From: Candidatus Dormiibacterota bacterium
Lineage (GTDB): Bacteria > Acidobacteriota > Polarisedimenticolia > Gp22-AA2
Length of the DNA stretch: 64,000 bases
Assembly: GCA_035635555.1 (NCBI GenBank)
Contig: DASQAT010000059.1
Span: forward strand, 1 to 64,000
Reading direction: 5' to 3'
Both the position numbers and the translations under genes were made by a program. Shown one piece after another: positions 1 to 7,706 of the stretch (positions are counted from its first letter, which is position 1; each line of letters begins with the position of its first letter). The notes beneath the pieces are model-generated. The model was not told where the DNA came from. It ran no database searches and saw only the letters and a program-made list of their open reading frames with translations.

Positions 1-276
1 GTCGGTGGCGTTGGTGATCCGGACGCCGCTAGTGTTGTAGGGCGGCGGGAAGGTGAACGGGCCGCGCGCCGGCAGCAGCGCCTGCAGGACCGCGGCCGAC
101 AGTCTCGGCCGCACCTGTCCCGTCGTGGCGCTCTCCAGGAAACCGCCCGGCGCGATCGCGGTATCGGCGGCGGGCGTCGATTGCGACAGCGCCGGCATCG
201 GCACCTGCACCAGCGCGACCACGCAGGCAATAATGGATGGAGAGAGACGAACGGATGGCAGACGAAGAACGGACAT
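1..276 (-). CDS. Secreted protein, N-terminal part only (runs off window)
   Basis: The first 92 codons are visible; the rest lies left of the window. The ATG has a good GGAGGAG ribosome site 5-6 nt upstream. A short hydrophobic signal-like segment (about residues 14-33, ending near ALSQS) precedes a conserved stretch with PGGFLESATTG, RPRLS and FPPPY. The same motifs in the same order occur in the protein at 22578-24090, so the two are paralogues. In that copy the C-terminal part looks like a secreted repeat/propeller-type protein. No enzymatic function is recognisable. The frame was read by hand from the reverse strand. Confidence 0.72.
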   Translation of the reverse strand, partial: MSVLRLPSVRLSPSIIACVVALVQVPMPALSQSTPAADTAIAPGGFLESATTGQVRPRLSAAVLQALLPARGPFTFPPPYNTSGVRITNATD

Positions 277-454
277 GGTGCTCCTCCTCACGCGGAGAAC
301 CACCAGTCCCTAAGTGGATTCTCTTGAGCTTCCTTCTCTTCGGCAGCCCGGCTGTCAAAAAAAACTCTGACCCGCGGCTTTGCGTCCCCGCCTCGCGACG
401 GGTTTGCTCTTATCGGGAAGGGGTCTCCGCACAAGCAATCCAGACCCGAGTGCG

Positions 455-483
455 AGGCTAAGGTGGAACACGGGATTTGTCAA
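455..483 (-). promoter_or_regulatory. Sigma70-like promoter for the 1-276 gene
   Basis: On the minus strand TTGACA (478-483) is followed by a 17-nt spacer and TAGCCT (455-460). It faces the 1-276 gene and would give a leader of roughly 170 nt. The -35 is perfect, the -10 weak. Confidence 0.4.
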
Positions 484-673
484 CGGAAAAACACGGAGAA
501 TGGATCGGAAAAATCCTTGGTCGGCGCGTACTATTCAGGTGATTACTCTAGGGATATGGCGCATTCTCGAGGGCGCCAGACCGGCTGTTCGCCCCGGCCC
601 TCCCGCCTGCGGCGGGCGCGCCACGACGTCCGGAGCGCCCGCTCCGGATCGGACGGGTTTATTACACTGGGCA

Positions 674-719
674 TTCAGGTGTTTACCTGATGGCGGCTGC
701 CCAATCCTCGGGGTATTCA
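674..719 (+). promoter_or_regulatory. Operator/promoter site A, upstream of the stressosome operon
   Basis: TCAGGT-GTTT-ACCTGA (675-690) is a perfect 6+6 palindrome. The arm continues TGG and is followed, 20 nt later, by TATTCA (714-719), preceded by GG. The palindrome centre lies about 43 nt upstream of the start site implied by that -10, the position expected of a class II activator that overlaps the -35. The same layout occurs at seven other sites in this window. The implied leader to rsbR is about 140 nt. Confidence 0.6.
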
Positions 720-864
720 TGGCAGTCAAACCCGGGAGAGGGGCAGCCTAAGCGGGCTTCCGGGGGGGGCCTTTTGAAGGTATCATGATCGACACCTATT
801 CCAGGGAACCTCGGTCGTCCGGCGGAGCGGGGCCCTTCCGGGGCCTGCGGGAGGAGGGCATGCA

Positions 865-1773
865 ATGAAGGGGGGACGCAACCAGGCGGAACTGAAAACG
901 GAACTGAAACAGGTGCCGTCCGAATCGACCACGGCGCTCCTGCGCGAGCTCGTGTCGCACCTGCGGCAGCACCGGACCCAGCTCCGGGAGGAATGGGCGC
1001 AGCGCATCACCGAGGCCAGGCTGCTGACGGCGATGACCAAAGAGGAGGTGTTCGCCGAAGCCACATCGGTCTACGACAACTACGTCGAGGCCCTCGAGAC
1101 GGGAACCTTCGAAGCGCTGCAGGCTTACGCCCGGAACCTCTCCGAGCGCATCATCCCGCGGGGCGTGCAGACGGACGAGGTCGTCGGAATCGTGCTGCTG
1201 CTGCGCGACGTGCTGGCCCGGTCGCTGTTCGGCCGGTATCACGCCGACTTCGACAAGCTCAACAGGATCCTGGATGCCTACGAGCCGGCCGCCAACCGCA
1301 TCGCCATCACCGTGGCCGTCGGCTTCGTCCAGGAGCGCGAGCGTACCATCCGCGAGCAGCAGGAGGCGATCCGGGAGCTGTCGACCCCCGTCCTCCAGGT
1401 CCGCGAGCGGCTCCTGATCCTGCCGATCATCGGCGTCATCGACCCCCAGCGCGCCCGCCAGCTCACCGAGCAGCTCCTGCGCGGCATCCGCACCAACCGC
1501 GCCCGGGTCGTGGTCATCGACATCACCGGCGTCGCGGCCATGGACTCGAACGTCGCGAACCACCTTGTCCTCACCGTCGAGGCGTCCCGTCTCCTCGGCG
1601 CGACGGTCATCGTCACCGGCCTGTCGCCCGAGATCGCCCAGACGCTCGTGAACATCGGGGTGGATCTCACCAAGATGAACACCGTCGGCGATCTGCAGGG
1701 AGGGATCGAGGAGGCGGAGCGGCTCCTGGGCTACAAGGTCCATCCCGTCGAGAAGCCGGAACTGACCGAATAA
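865..1773 (+). CDS. rsbR: RsbR-type stressosome sensor (RsbRD-like + STAS)
   Basis: A 302-residue RsbR paralogue. Residues about 20-170 form the variable, helical N-terminal sensory domain of the RsbRD type; residues about 185-295 are a STAS domain (LPIIGVID, VVIDITGVAAMDSNVANH, SPEIAQTLVNIGVDL). In Bacillus subtilis RsbRA a Thr in the interdomain linker and a Thr in the STAS loop are phosphorylated by RsbT; here the linker has ELSTPV and the loop has DS at the second position. With the RsbS at 1790 it should build the stressosome core that holds RsbT. It is the first gene of a tight operon ending with a two-component system. Confidence 0.9.
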   Translation: MKGGRNQAELKTELKQVPSESTTALLRELVSHLRQHRTQLREEWAQRITEARLLTAMTKEEVFAEATSVYDNYVEALETGTFEALQAYARNLSERIIPRGVQTDEVVGIVLLLRDVLARSLFGRYHADFDKLNRILDAYEPAANRIAITVAVGFVQERERTIREQQEAIRELSTPVLQVRERLLILPIIGVIDPQRARQLTEQLLRGIRTNRARVVVIDITGVAAMDSNVANHLVLTVEASRLLGATVIVTGLSPEIAQTLVNIGVDLTKMNTVGDLQGGIEEAERLLGYKVHPVEKPELTE

Positions 1774-1789
1774 TCTAAGGGGGCCTGCC

Positions 1790-2173
1790 ATGGCCGTCCC
1801 GATTCTCAAGCAAGGCGCCTACCTCATCGCGAGCGTCCAGTCCGCCCTGACCGACGCAGACCTGCTGGAGCTGCGCAACGCCCTGGTCGAGATGGTCGGC
1901 CGCTACAGGTCGCGCGGTGTGATCGTGGACGTCACCGCGATGGACGTGATGGATTCCTTCGCCTCGCGGACGCTCCGCGACATCGCCCACATGATCCGGC
2001 TGCGCGGCGCCGAGACGGTCATCGTGGGCATCCAGCCTGAGGTGGCCTTCACGATGGTGCAGCTCGGACTCACGCTCGAAGGGGTGGCCACGGCGCTCGA
2101 TCTCGAGGAGGGCCTCGCGTTCCTGGATCGGGGGGCCAAGAAGATGGGCCGTGATGTGGGCGCGACCGGCTGA
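1790..2173 (+). CDS. rsbS: RsbS-type stressosome scaffold (STAS)
   Basis: A 127-residue single STAS domain. The loop MDVMDSFASR carries the serine (Ser56) at the place of the B. subtilis RsbS Ser that RsbT phosphorylates and an RsbX-type phosphatase resets. It follows rsbR by 16 bp and its TGA overlaps the ATG of rsbT, so translational coupling is likely. Length and motif order are normal for RsbS. Confidence 0.92.
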   Translation: MAVPILKQGAYLIASVQSALTDADLLELRNALVEMVGRYRSRGVIVDVTAMDVMDSFASRTLRDIAHMIRLRGAETVIVGIQPEVAFTMVQLGLTLEGVATALDLEEGLAFLDRGAKKMGRDVGATG

Positions 2174-2640
2174 TGCGCTGGGAGCAGCGGACATCCGCGG
2201 CCGGCGCGGATGTGCGGCATGCGGGGGAGCGGCCTCCATTGAAGGACGAGACGAAGATCGCGATCCAGGGGGATCAGGACCTCGTGGCGGCCCGCCAGAA
2301 GGGACGGGCCCTGGCGCAGCAGCTGGGGTTCTCCAACAGCAATCTCACCCTCATCGCCACGGCGATTTCGGAGCTGGCGCGGAACATCCTTCTTTACGCG
2401 AAGACGGGCGAGATGACACTGGGCGTCCTGCAGGACAACGGCCGGGAGGGCATCGTGGTCGTGGCCCGGGACTCGGGCCCCGGAATCTCCGACATCCCGC
2501 GCGCCATGCAGATGGGGTATTCGACCTCGGGCAGCCTGGGACTCGGCCTGCCGGGAGTGAAACGGCTGATGGACGACTTCGAGATCGTCTCCAAGGTGGG
2601 CAAGGGGACGACGGTGACGGCGACCAAATGGAAGCGCTGA
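2173..2640 (+). CDS. rsbT: RsbT-type serine kinase / switch protein
   Basis: A GHKL-fold serine/threonine kinase. N-box SELARNILLYA, G1 box DSGPGISD and G2 box GLGLPGVKRL are all present. In known systems it phosphorylates RsbR/RsbS, leaves the stressosome and binds the N-terminal domain of RsbU. Here no RsbU phosphatase follows; a histidine kinase with an RsbU_N-like domain does. The 155-residue product is about 20 residues longer than usual at the N-terminus; a TTG at 2239 would give the usual length, but the ATG overlapping the rsbS stop is equally plausible. Confidence 0.9.
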   Translation: MRWEQRTSAAGADVRHAGERPPLKDETKIAIQGDQDLVAARQKGRALAQQLGFSNSNLTLIATAISELARNILLYAKTGEMTLGVLQDNGREGIVVVARDSGPGISDIPRAMQMGYSTSGSLGLGLPGVKRLMDDFEIVSKVGKGTTVTATKWKR

Positions 2641-3236
2641 AACGGACGCGCCTCGCCTGGAGCGTGGCCAGCAGGGCGCGGGCCGGCGAGACGGAGTCGG
2701 GTGACCGATGCGTCGTCACCGAACAGACGGACGGCGCGCTCCTGGCGGTGGCGGACGGGCTCGGCCACGGGACCGAGGCGGCGCTGGCGGCGGACCTGGC
2801 GGTGCGGACGGTGGAGCGCTACGCCGCGGATCCCCTGATCGAGATCGTCAAGCGCTGTCATCAGAGTCTGCTCCGGACGCGCGGCGTGGCGCTGAGCCTG
2901 GCGCGCTGGGACGCCCGGGATCGCGTGCTGACCTGGATCGGCGTGGGAAACGTCGAGGGGCTCCTGCTGCATTCCAATGGAGGAGCGGCTCCCGCGAGCG
3001 ACCGTCTGGTCCTGCGGGGCGGCGTCGTGGGCGTCCGGCTGCCGGCCCTTCTCGTCGCTCCGGTGGTCGTCACCGGGACGGGCCTGCTCGCTCTTGCGAC
3101 CGACGGCATCTCGGGCGGCTTCGACAAGGAGATCGTCCTGTCGGGCCGGCCGGAGCCCATGGCGGATCAGATCCTGGCCAGACACTCGCGGAGCGCGGAT
3201 GACGCCATGGTCCTGGTCGCGCGGCTCGAGGGATGA
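2628..3236 (+). CDS. rsbX: RsbX-like PP2C/SpoIIE-type phosphatase
   Basis: About 202 residues with the metal-binding start of PP2C/SpoIIE phosphatases (GDRCVV near residue 25, VADGLGHGTEAA near residue 43) and a late LATDGISGGF and DDAMVLVAR. RsbX removes phosphates from RsbR and RsbS and so returns the stressosome to its resting state. The ATG at 2628 overlaps the end of rsbT by 13 nt. Reading further upstream in this frame would run through rsbT, so this start is preferred. Confidence 0.85.
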   Translation: MEALKRTRLAWSVASRARAGETESGDRCVVTEQTDGALLAVADGLGHGTEAALAADLAVRTVERYAADPLIEIVKRCHQSLLRTRGVALSLARWDARDRVLTWIGVGNVEGLLLHSNGGAAPASDRLVLRGGVVGVRLPALLVAPVVVTGTGLLALATDGISGGFDKEIVLSGRPEPMADQILARHSRSADDAMVLVARLEG

Positions 3237-3240
3237 CCCG

Positions 3241-4203
3241 ATGAGAGACGAACACCTCGCGGCCCTCAAGGCCCGGTACGCCACGGCGCTGCGGGACTAT
3301 CTTGGAGACCCCGGCGAGTCGGCGCTGCACCACGCCTACGAGCTCGGACGCCGGGCGATCGTGGACGGCCTCGGAGTCATCGACGTGATCGCCCTGCATC
3401 AGGAGGCCCAGGGCAAGGTTCTCGAGGAGCAGAAGGCGCCGGAATCGTGCGTGAGCGCGGTCGAGGGCTCTGCCCGCTTCCTGACGGAGAGCCTGTCACC
3501 GTTCGAGATGACGCACCGCAGTTTCCAGGACGCGGTCGCGGCGCTGCGTCGCCTGAACGAGATGCTGGAGGAGGAGGCCCGAAGGATCGCGCACGCGCTG
3601 CATGACGAGGCGGGACAGCTCCTCGTCGCGGTCCACCTGGCGGTGAAGGAGGTGGCCGACGGCCTGCCCCCGCGCGCCCGCGACCGCCTGATCGGAATCC
3701 GCGCTCCGCTGGATGAGATCGAAAGGCACCTGCGGCGGCTGTCGCACGAGCTCCGCCCGACGATCCTGGACGACCTCGGGCTCGTCCCGGCGCTGGAGTT
3801 CCTGGTCCAGGGAGTCAGCGAGAGGGCGGGCATCCCGATCGCCGTGGAGGGCCCCAAATCGCCCCGCCTGCCGGCCCCGGTCGAGGTGGCCATGTACCGG
3901 GTCGTGCAGGAGGCCGTGCGGAACGCCACGAAGCACGCCGTGGCGAACCGCGTCGACATCCGTCTCGCCGTCCTGGCGGACGAGGTCCGCTGCTCGGTCA
4001 AGGACGACGGCCGCGGCTTCGACGTCCCCGCGACGCTCAACCGCAAGGGGGACCGCGGCCTGGGGTTGATCGGAATGCGCGAGCGTCTCAACGCGCTGAA
4101 CGGGCAGCTGACAATCGATTCGTCCCGGGGGCGCGGGACGGAGATACGCATCACCATTCCCTTGGGAGAACACCATGCCGATCCAGGTTCTGCTCGCGGA
4201 TGA
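3241..4203 (+). CDS. RsbU_N-like / NarL-type histidine kinase fusion
   Basis: A 320-residue soluble kinase. Residues about 1-95 match the pattern of the RsbT-binding N-terminal domain of RsbU (helical, with AYELGRRAIVDGLGVIDV and a FLTESLSPFEM tail). This is followed by a HisKA_3 helix with the phospho-acceptor His121 in HALHDEAGQ, and a HATPase_c domain (EAVRNATKHA, DDGRGFD, GLGLIGMRERL). There is no transmembrane, PAS, GAF or HAMP segment, so the RsbU_N-like part is the only visible input. The natural reading is that free RsbT binds and controls it. It starts 4 nt after rsbX and overlaps the response regulator by 29 nt. The RsbU_N assignment is by pattern recognition, not a search. Confidence 0.82.
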   Translation: MRDEHLAALKARYATALRDYLGDPGESALHHAYELGRRAIVDGLGVIDVIALHQEAQGKVLEEQKAPESCVSAVEGSARFLTESLSPFEMTHRSFQDAVAALRRLNEMLEEEARRIAHALHDEAGQLLVAVHLAVKEVADGLPPRARDRLIGIRAPLDEIERHLRRLSHELRPTILDDLGLVPALEFLVQGVSERAGIPIAVEGPKSPRLPAPVEVAMYRVVQEAVRNATKHAVANRVDIRLAVLADEVRCSVKDDGRGFDVPATLNRKGDRGLGLIGMRERLNALNGQLTIDSSRGRGTEIRITIPLGEHHADPGSARG

Positions 4204-4807
4204 CCATCAGATCGTACGTCAGGGGCTGAAAGCGATGCTCGAGCACGAGGGATTCAAGGTCGTGGGCGAGGCGGCAGACGGACGGGAGGCGGTGACCCTG
4301 GCCGAGACCACCCACCCCGACGTCGCGGTCCTCGATCTCGCCATGCCCGGCCTGAACGGTCTGGACGCGGCGCGCGTGATGCTGCGGGCCTCCGACCGGA
4401 TGAAGGCGATCCTGCTGACCATGCACACCGACGACCCCTACGTCCTCGAGGCGTTGCGGGCCGGCATCAGCGGTTACGTTCTGAAGACGCAGGCCACCCT
4501 CGACCTGGTGCAGGCGATTCGCGAGGTGACCCGCGGGGCCATCTACCTGAGCCCCGGCGTGTCGAAGACCGTGGTCGATGCGTACCGCAACAAGTCCGAC
4601 CTGCCGCCCGATCCGCTCAGTCCGCGCGAACGCGAGGTCCTGCAGCTGGTCGCGGAGGGGAAGACCACGAAGGAGGTCGCGGCCCTTCTTGGCGTCAGCG
4701 TCAAGACCGCCGAGTCGCACAGGACGCGCATCATGTCGAAGCTCGGTATCCACGAGACGGCCGGGCTGGTGCGCTACGCCATCCGCCGGGGCCTCGTCCA
4801 GCCCTGA
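4175..4807 (+). CDS. NarL/LuxR-family response regulator 1
   Basis: A 210-residue receiver plus LuxR-type helix-turn-helix protein. The receiver has the acidic pair ADDH, the phospho-acceptor Asp in VAVLDLAMPG and the conserved Lys in GYVLKT; the C-terminal domain has LSPREREVLQLVAEGKTTKEVA and VKTAESHR, the DNA-reading helix. Its overlap with the kinase gene marks it as the cognate partner. About two thirds of residues appear identical to the regulator at 5204, so the pair arose by duplication. Likely targets are the palindromic sites described here. Confidence 0.92.
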   Translation: MPIQVLLADDHQIVRQGLKAMLEHEGFKVVGEAADGREAVTLAETTHPDVAVLDLAMPGLNGLDAARVMLRASDRMKAILLTMHTDDPYVLEALRAGISGYVLKTQATLDLVQAIREVTRGAIYLSPGVSKTVVDAYRNKSDLPPDPLSPREREVLQLVAEGKTTKEVAALLGVSVKTAESHRTRIMSKLGIHETAGLVRYAIRRGLVQP

Positions 4808-5203
4808 TCGTCCGACGGCCGCGCCTGCTCCCCACCCCTCCCTCGGGGAAATTCCCTTCATTCGCTCAGGTCATCACCTGATTTGACGAGGAGGTCTCGC
4901 GACGTATCGTCATCGGCAGTCGCCGGACCGGCTTCAGCGGCTGACCCGTTCCGCTGTGACGGACGGGTTGATGGACTGGTTCCCGGTGCCACGTGGTCCT
5001 TTTAAGGGCGCCGGGTGAAGGCCAGAGCCGGAAGGGCAGTCATCGATCTCCGGGCCGGCATATGGACCTGCCTCCCCGCGAGCCGCGGCCGGGTCCGCCA
5101 TCAGGCCCACGCCGCAGGCTCCCGCCACTCCGGCCCCGCCGGGCCAGGGACGGGTCGCGGGGCGGAGGATGGAACATGAGGAAGCCTTCGACAGGCCGAT
5201 GCG
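4808..5203. other. 396-bp intergenic region between the two regulators
   Basis: No gene is evident. It contains operator/promoter site B (4865-4910) and, in the roughly 270-nt leader that follows, a perfect CCTTTTAAGG palindrome (4998-5007) resembling the repeat in the leader after site A. I see no terminator with a T-run after response regulator 1. Confidence 0.5.
4865..4910 (+). promoter_or_regulatory. Operator/promoter site B, upstream of response regulator 2
   Basis: TCAGGT-CATC-ACCTGA (4866-4881) is the second perfect copy of the palindrome at 675-690. It continues TTT and is followed after the same 20-nt spacing by TATCGT (4905-4910), preceded by G. The start site would be near 4917, leaving about 285 nt of leader before the ATG at 5204. 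The position implies control, possibly autoregulation, of the second regulator. Confidence 0.6.
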
Positions 5204-5836
5204 ATGAATACCCGCGTACTGGTGGCTGACGACCACCCCGTCGTTCGCCAGGGCCTCAAGTCTCTCCTGACGCGCGAAGGCTTCAGCGTCGTCGGCGAGG
5301 CGGCCGACGGCCGCGAAGCGCTGCGGCAGGTCGAGGCCCTCCATCCCGAGGTGGCTCTCCTCGACCTGGGGATGCCCGGCCTGAACGGCCTGGACGCGGC
5401 GCGCGAGATCATGCAGAGCAGCGCGGGCACCAAGGTCGTCATCCTGACGCAGCATGCAGAGGAGCCGTACATCCTCGAGGCCCTGCGGGCCGGCGTTCAT
5501 GGTTACGTCCTGAAGAGCCAGTCGGTTTCGGACGTGGTCCAGGCGATCAGGGACGTCACCCGCGGCAAGCTCTACGTCAGTCCGGCCATCTCGGAGGTGG
5601 TTGTCTCGGCCTATCGCGGTCAGACGAGGCTCCCCGCGGACCTTCTCACCACGAGAGAGCGGGAGGTCCTGCAGCTCGTCGCCGAGGGCAAATCGACGAA
5701 ACAGATCGCCGAGCTCCTCGGAATCGCCCAGAAGACCGCCGAGTCGCATCGCAGTCACCTGATGGTCAAGCTCGGCATCCACCAGGTCGCAGGCCTCGTG
5801 CGCTACGCGGTCCGGCGCGGCCTGGTCCAGCCCTGA
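5204..5836 (+). CDS. NarL/LuxR-family response regulator 2
   Basis: A 210-residue paralogue of the regulator at 4175 and the same length. Receiver residues are intact (VADDH, phospho-acceptor in ALLDLGMPG, Lys in GYVLKS), as is the LuxR helix-turn-helix (TTREREVLQLVAEGKSTKQIA, QKTAESHRS). Both proteins end in the same RRGLVQP tail. It has its own promoter site instead of being coupled to the kinase, so it may be a second output or a regulator induced by the first. No separate kinase lies next to it. Confidence 0.92.
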   Translation: MNTRVLVADDHPVVRQGLKSLLTREGFSVVGEAADGREALRQVEALHPEVALLDLGMPGLNGLDAAREIMQSSAGTKVVILTQHAEEPYILEALRAGVHGYVLKSQSVSDVVQAIRDVTRGKLYVSPAISEVVVSAYRGQTRLPADLLTTREREVLQLVAEGKSTKQIAELLGIAQKTAESHRSHLMVKLGIHQVAGLVRYAVRRGLVQP

Positions 5837-5885
5837 GATCCGCCCCCCGCGACGGCGGCGTCGAATCCGGGATCTCCCGACTTTC

Positions 5886-5931
5886 TTTGAGGAGTTCCCC
5901 TATTGCCCCGCTCCTCCGCAGGAGGTACGAA
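5886..5931 (+). promoter_or_regulatory. Operator/promoter site F, upstream of the nusG paralogue
   Basis: A degenerate version of the palindrome (TTTGAGGAGTTCCCCTATTG, 5886-5905), then 20 nt and TACGAA (5926-5931) preceded by G. The predicted start lies about 45 nt before the ATG at 5983. Downstream genes are the NusG paralogue, the outer-membrane barrel and the export protein. Confidence 0.5.
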
Positions 5932-5982
5932 TCGTTGTGACAGTCTGGAGCTCCGCCCGAGGGCGGGTTTCCGGGGGGCGCC

Positions 5983-6519
5983 ATGACGACGATGACGGAG
6001 CGGACCGAAAGAAGGGTGCAGCCGGCCTGGCGTGTCCTCTGGACACAGAGCCACTGCGAGCAGCTGGTGCACGACCAGCTGAGAGTGCGGGGCTTCGAGA
6101 GCTTCCTGCCGAAGATCAATGTCTGGTCGAGGCGGGCGGGAAGGCGTCATCTGATCCGGCGCCCGATGTTCCCCGGGTACCTGTTCCTGCACAACACCCT
6201 GGACAAGCAGGCCTACATCGAGGTGCGCAAGGCGCGCGGCCTGGTGGCGATCCTGGGAGAGTCGTGGGAAAGACTGGCGACGGTACCCGACTCCGAGATC
6301 GCCTCGGTCCTGGCGCTGTCGCAATCCGATCTGCCCTCGATGCCCTATCCCTTCCTGAAGGCGGGGATGCGCGTGCGCATCGCCAGCGGGCCGCTGGCGG
6401 GGGTCGAGGGGATCCTCGAGCGCCGCAAGGCGGACAAGGGGTTCCTGGTGCTTTCAGTCGATCTGCTGAGCAGCAGCGTCGCGGTCGAGGTCGACTGCAC
6501 CTCGGTGGTCCCCGCGTGA
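5983..6519 (+). CDS. NusG/RfaH-family transcription antiterminator paralogue
   Basis: A 178-residue protein with an NGN domain (about residues 15-115: WRVLWTQSHCEQLVHDQL, FLPKINVW, RPMFPGYLFL) and a C-terminal KOW domain (about 125-178: AGMRVRIASGPLAGVEGIL). Specialised paralogues of this family (RfaH, LoaP, UpxY) sit at the head of long polysaccharide or metabolite operons and prevent premature termination there. Its place at the start of an EPS locus fits that role. A second ATG 9 nt in (5992) is an alternative start. The housekeeping NusG should lie elsewhere in the genome. Confidence 0.88.
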   Translation: MTTMTERTERRVQPAWRVLWTQSHCEQLVHDQLRVRGFESFLPKINVWSRRAGRRHLIRRPMFPGYLFLHNTLDKQAYIEVRKARGLVAILGESWERLATVPDSEIASVLALSQSDLPSMPYPFLKAGMRVRIASGPLAGVEGILERRKADKGFLVLSVDLLSSSVAVEVDCTSVVPA

Positions 6520-7706
6520 CCGGGAGAGGCGGCCGGGTCGCGCAGGGGATCGGTTTTCTCGGCGGAATCGTCTTCGGTGGAGCGGCGATGGCCCAGCCGG
6601 ATCTCTATCTCAAGGGGAGCCTGTCGCTCGCGGAGGTGCGGGACGACAATCTCTTCTACACCCCCGAGTCCAGGGAGAGCGACGTCATCTCCAGGCTCAC
6701 CCCGGGGATCGAAGCGGGCTCGCGCGCGCCGCGTTTCGACATCGCCGGCCGGTGGGCCCTCGATGTCGAGCGCTTCGCCGACCATCCGGAGCTGGACACC
6801 GACCGGGCGCGGGAGTCCGCCGCGCTCGATCTCCACACCCGACTGTCCCGGCCGGTGACCTTCTCTCTGCATGGTGACTACGTGTCCACGCTGACACCGG
6901 GCGAGCTCAACCTGGCGACCGGGCTGGCGGGCGGCCGCGCGCGGGCCCGGAGGTTCTCCGCGAGCCCGTCGATCGCCTGGAAACTCGGCCGCGCCACGGA
7001 CGGCACCTTCGCCTACGCCCGGACGAAGGACGACCTCGCCGGCGGCTCCAGGACGGACACCCGGAGCTCGACCCTGGGGCTGGAGCACCATCACTCTCCC
7101 CGGGACACCATGACCGCGGACTACGGCTTCAGCCGGTACGCCTTCGAGGGGAGCGGCCCGGTCGCCGTCCACACGCTGACCCTCGGCTGGGAGCGTCGCG
7201 TCGGTCCGCGAAGCTCGTTCGCGCTCCGCGCCGGTCCGCGCTATTCGGGCGGCAGGTTCGATCCCGAAGCGTCGGTGGCCCTGCAACATGGCGCCGGCCG
7301 CATCGACACGTCGCTCACTGTCGCAAGGACCCTGAGCACGGTGATCGGGCAATCGGGAACGTTTGTGACGGACAGCGCGCTCGCAGGCATCTCCTTCCGG
7401 CCGTCCCCCTCGCTGAGGCTGGGCATGACACCCGGTGTGTACTGGATAGGGGATCCGTCCGGCGGGCCGGAGACCCGGGTGTACGCGGTCGGTATCGAGG
7501 GAAGCTGGCGCATCAACGACTGGCTGTCACTCGTGGGCAGGTATCGCAGGAACCAGCAACGCGGGATTCTGGTCTCCTCCACCACGGGGACCGGCGACAG
7601 CGTGCAGGAGATCGCGCGCGACACCTTTTTTCTGGGCCTGACCGCCGGCCGCAGCGAGACCCGGCCGCCGGCCGCCGCAGGCGCGTCCGCGGAGGGAAGC
7701 CGATGA
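6516..7706 (+). CDS. Predicted outer-membrane beta-barrel protein of the EPS system
   Basis: About 396 residues. The GTG start overlaps the nusG-paralogue stop (GTGA). A signal peptide ends at AMA-QPD near residue 25; the rest is rich in alternating beta-strand patterns and aromatic residues and ends in a strand-like region followed by an Ala/Gly-rich tail. It resembles the barrel proteins found next to Wza-type export genes in exosortase-associated EPS loci. The likely role is a secretion pore or secretin-like partner in the outer membrane; this is inference from context and fold pattern. Confidence 0.7.
   Translation: MTGRGGRVAQGIGFLGGIVFGGAAMAQPDLYLKGSLSLAEVRDDNLFYTPESRESDVISRLTPGIEAGSRAPRFDIAGRWALDVERFADHPELDTDRARESAALDLHTRLSRPVTFSLHGDYVSTLTPGELNLATGLAGGRARARRFSASPSIAWKLGRATDGTFAYARTKDDLAGGSRTDTRSSTLGLEHHHSPRDTMTADYGFSRYAFEGSGPVAVHTLTLGWERRVGPRSSFALRAGPRYSGGRFDPEASVALQHGAGRIDTSLTVARTLSTVIGQSGTFVTDSALAGISFRPSPSLRLGMTPGVYWIGDPSGGPETRVYAVGIEGSWRINDWLSLVGRYRRNQQRGILVSSTTGTGDSVQEIARDTFFLGLTAGRSETRPPAAAGASAEGSR

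Larger units (their letters stand above)
277..864. other. 588-bp divergent intergenic region
   Basis: No convincing gene lies between the minus-strand secreted protein and the stressosome operon. The region holds the sigma70-like minus-strand promoter at 455-483, a half-matching operator at 535-550, the plus-strand operator/promoter at 674-719 and a CCTTTTGAAGG inverted repeat at 770-780 in the predicted leader. A short inverted repeat followed by eight A residues lies near 342-366; with no T-tract on its 3' side on either strand it does not look like a terminator. Confidence 0.5.

Noticed and set aside
342-366. Hairpin next to a run of eight A residues as a terminator
   Set aside because: The homopolymer is on the wrong side of the stem for either strand's transcript to end there with a U-tract.
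535-550. TCAGGT-GATT-ACTCTA, a third palindrome-like site upstream of rsbR
   Set aside because: Only the left arm matches; the right arm is degenerate and no -10 lies at the fixed distance. It may be an auxiliary site but cannot be supported.
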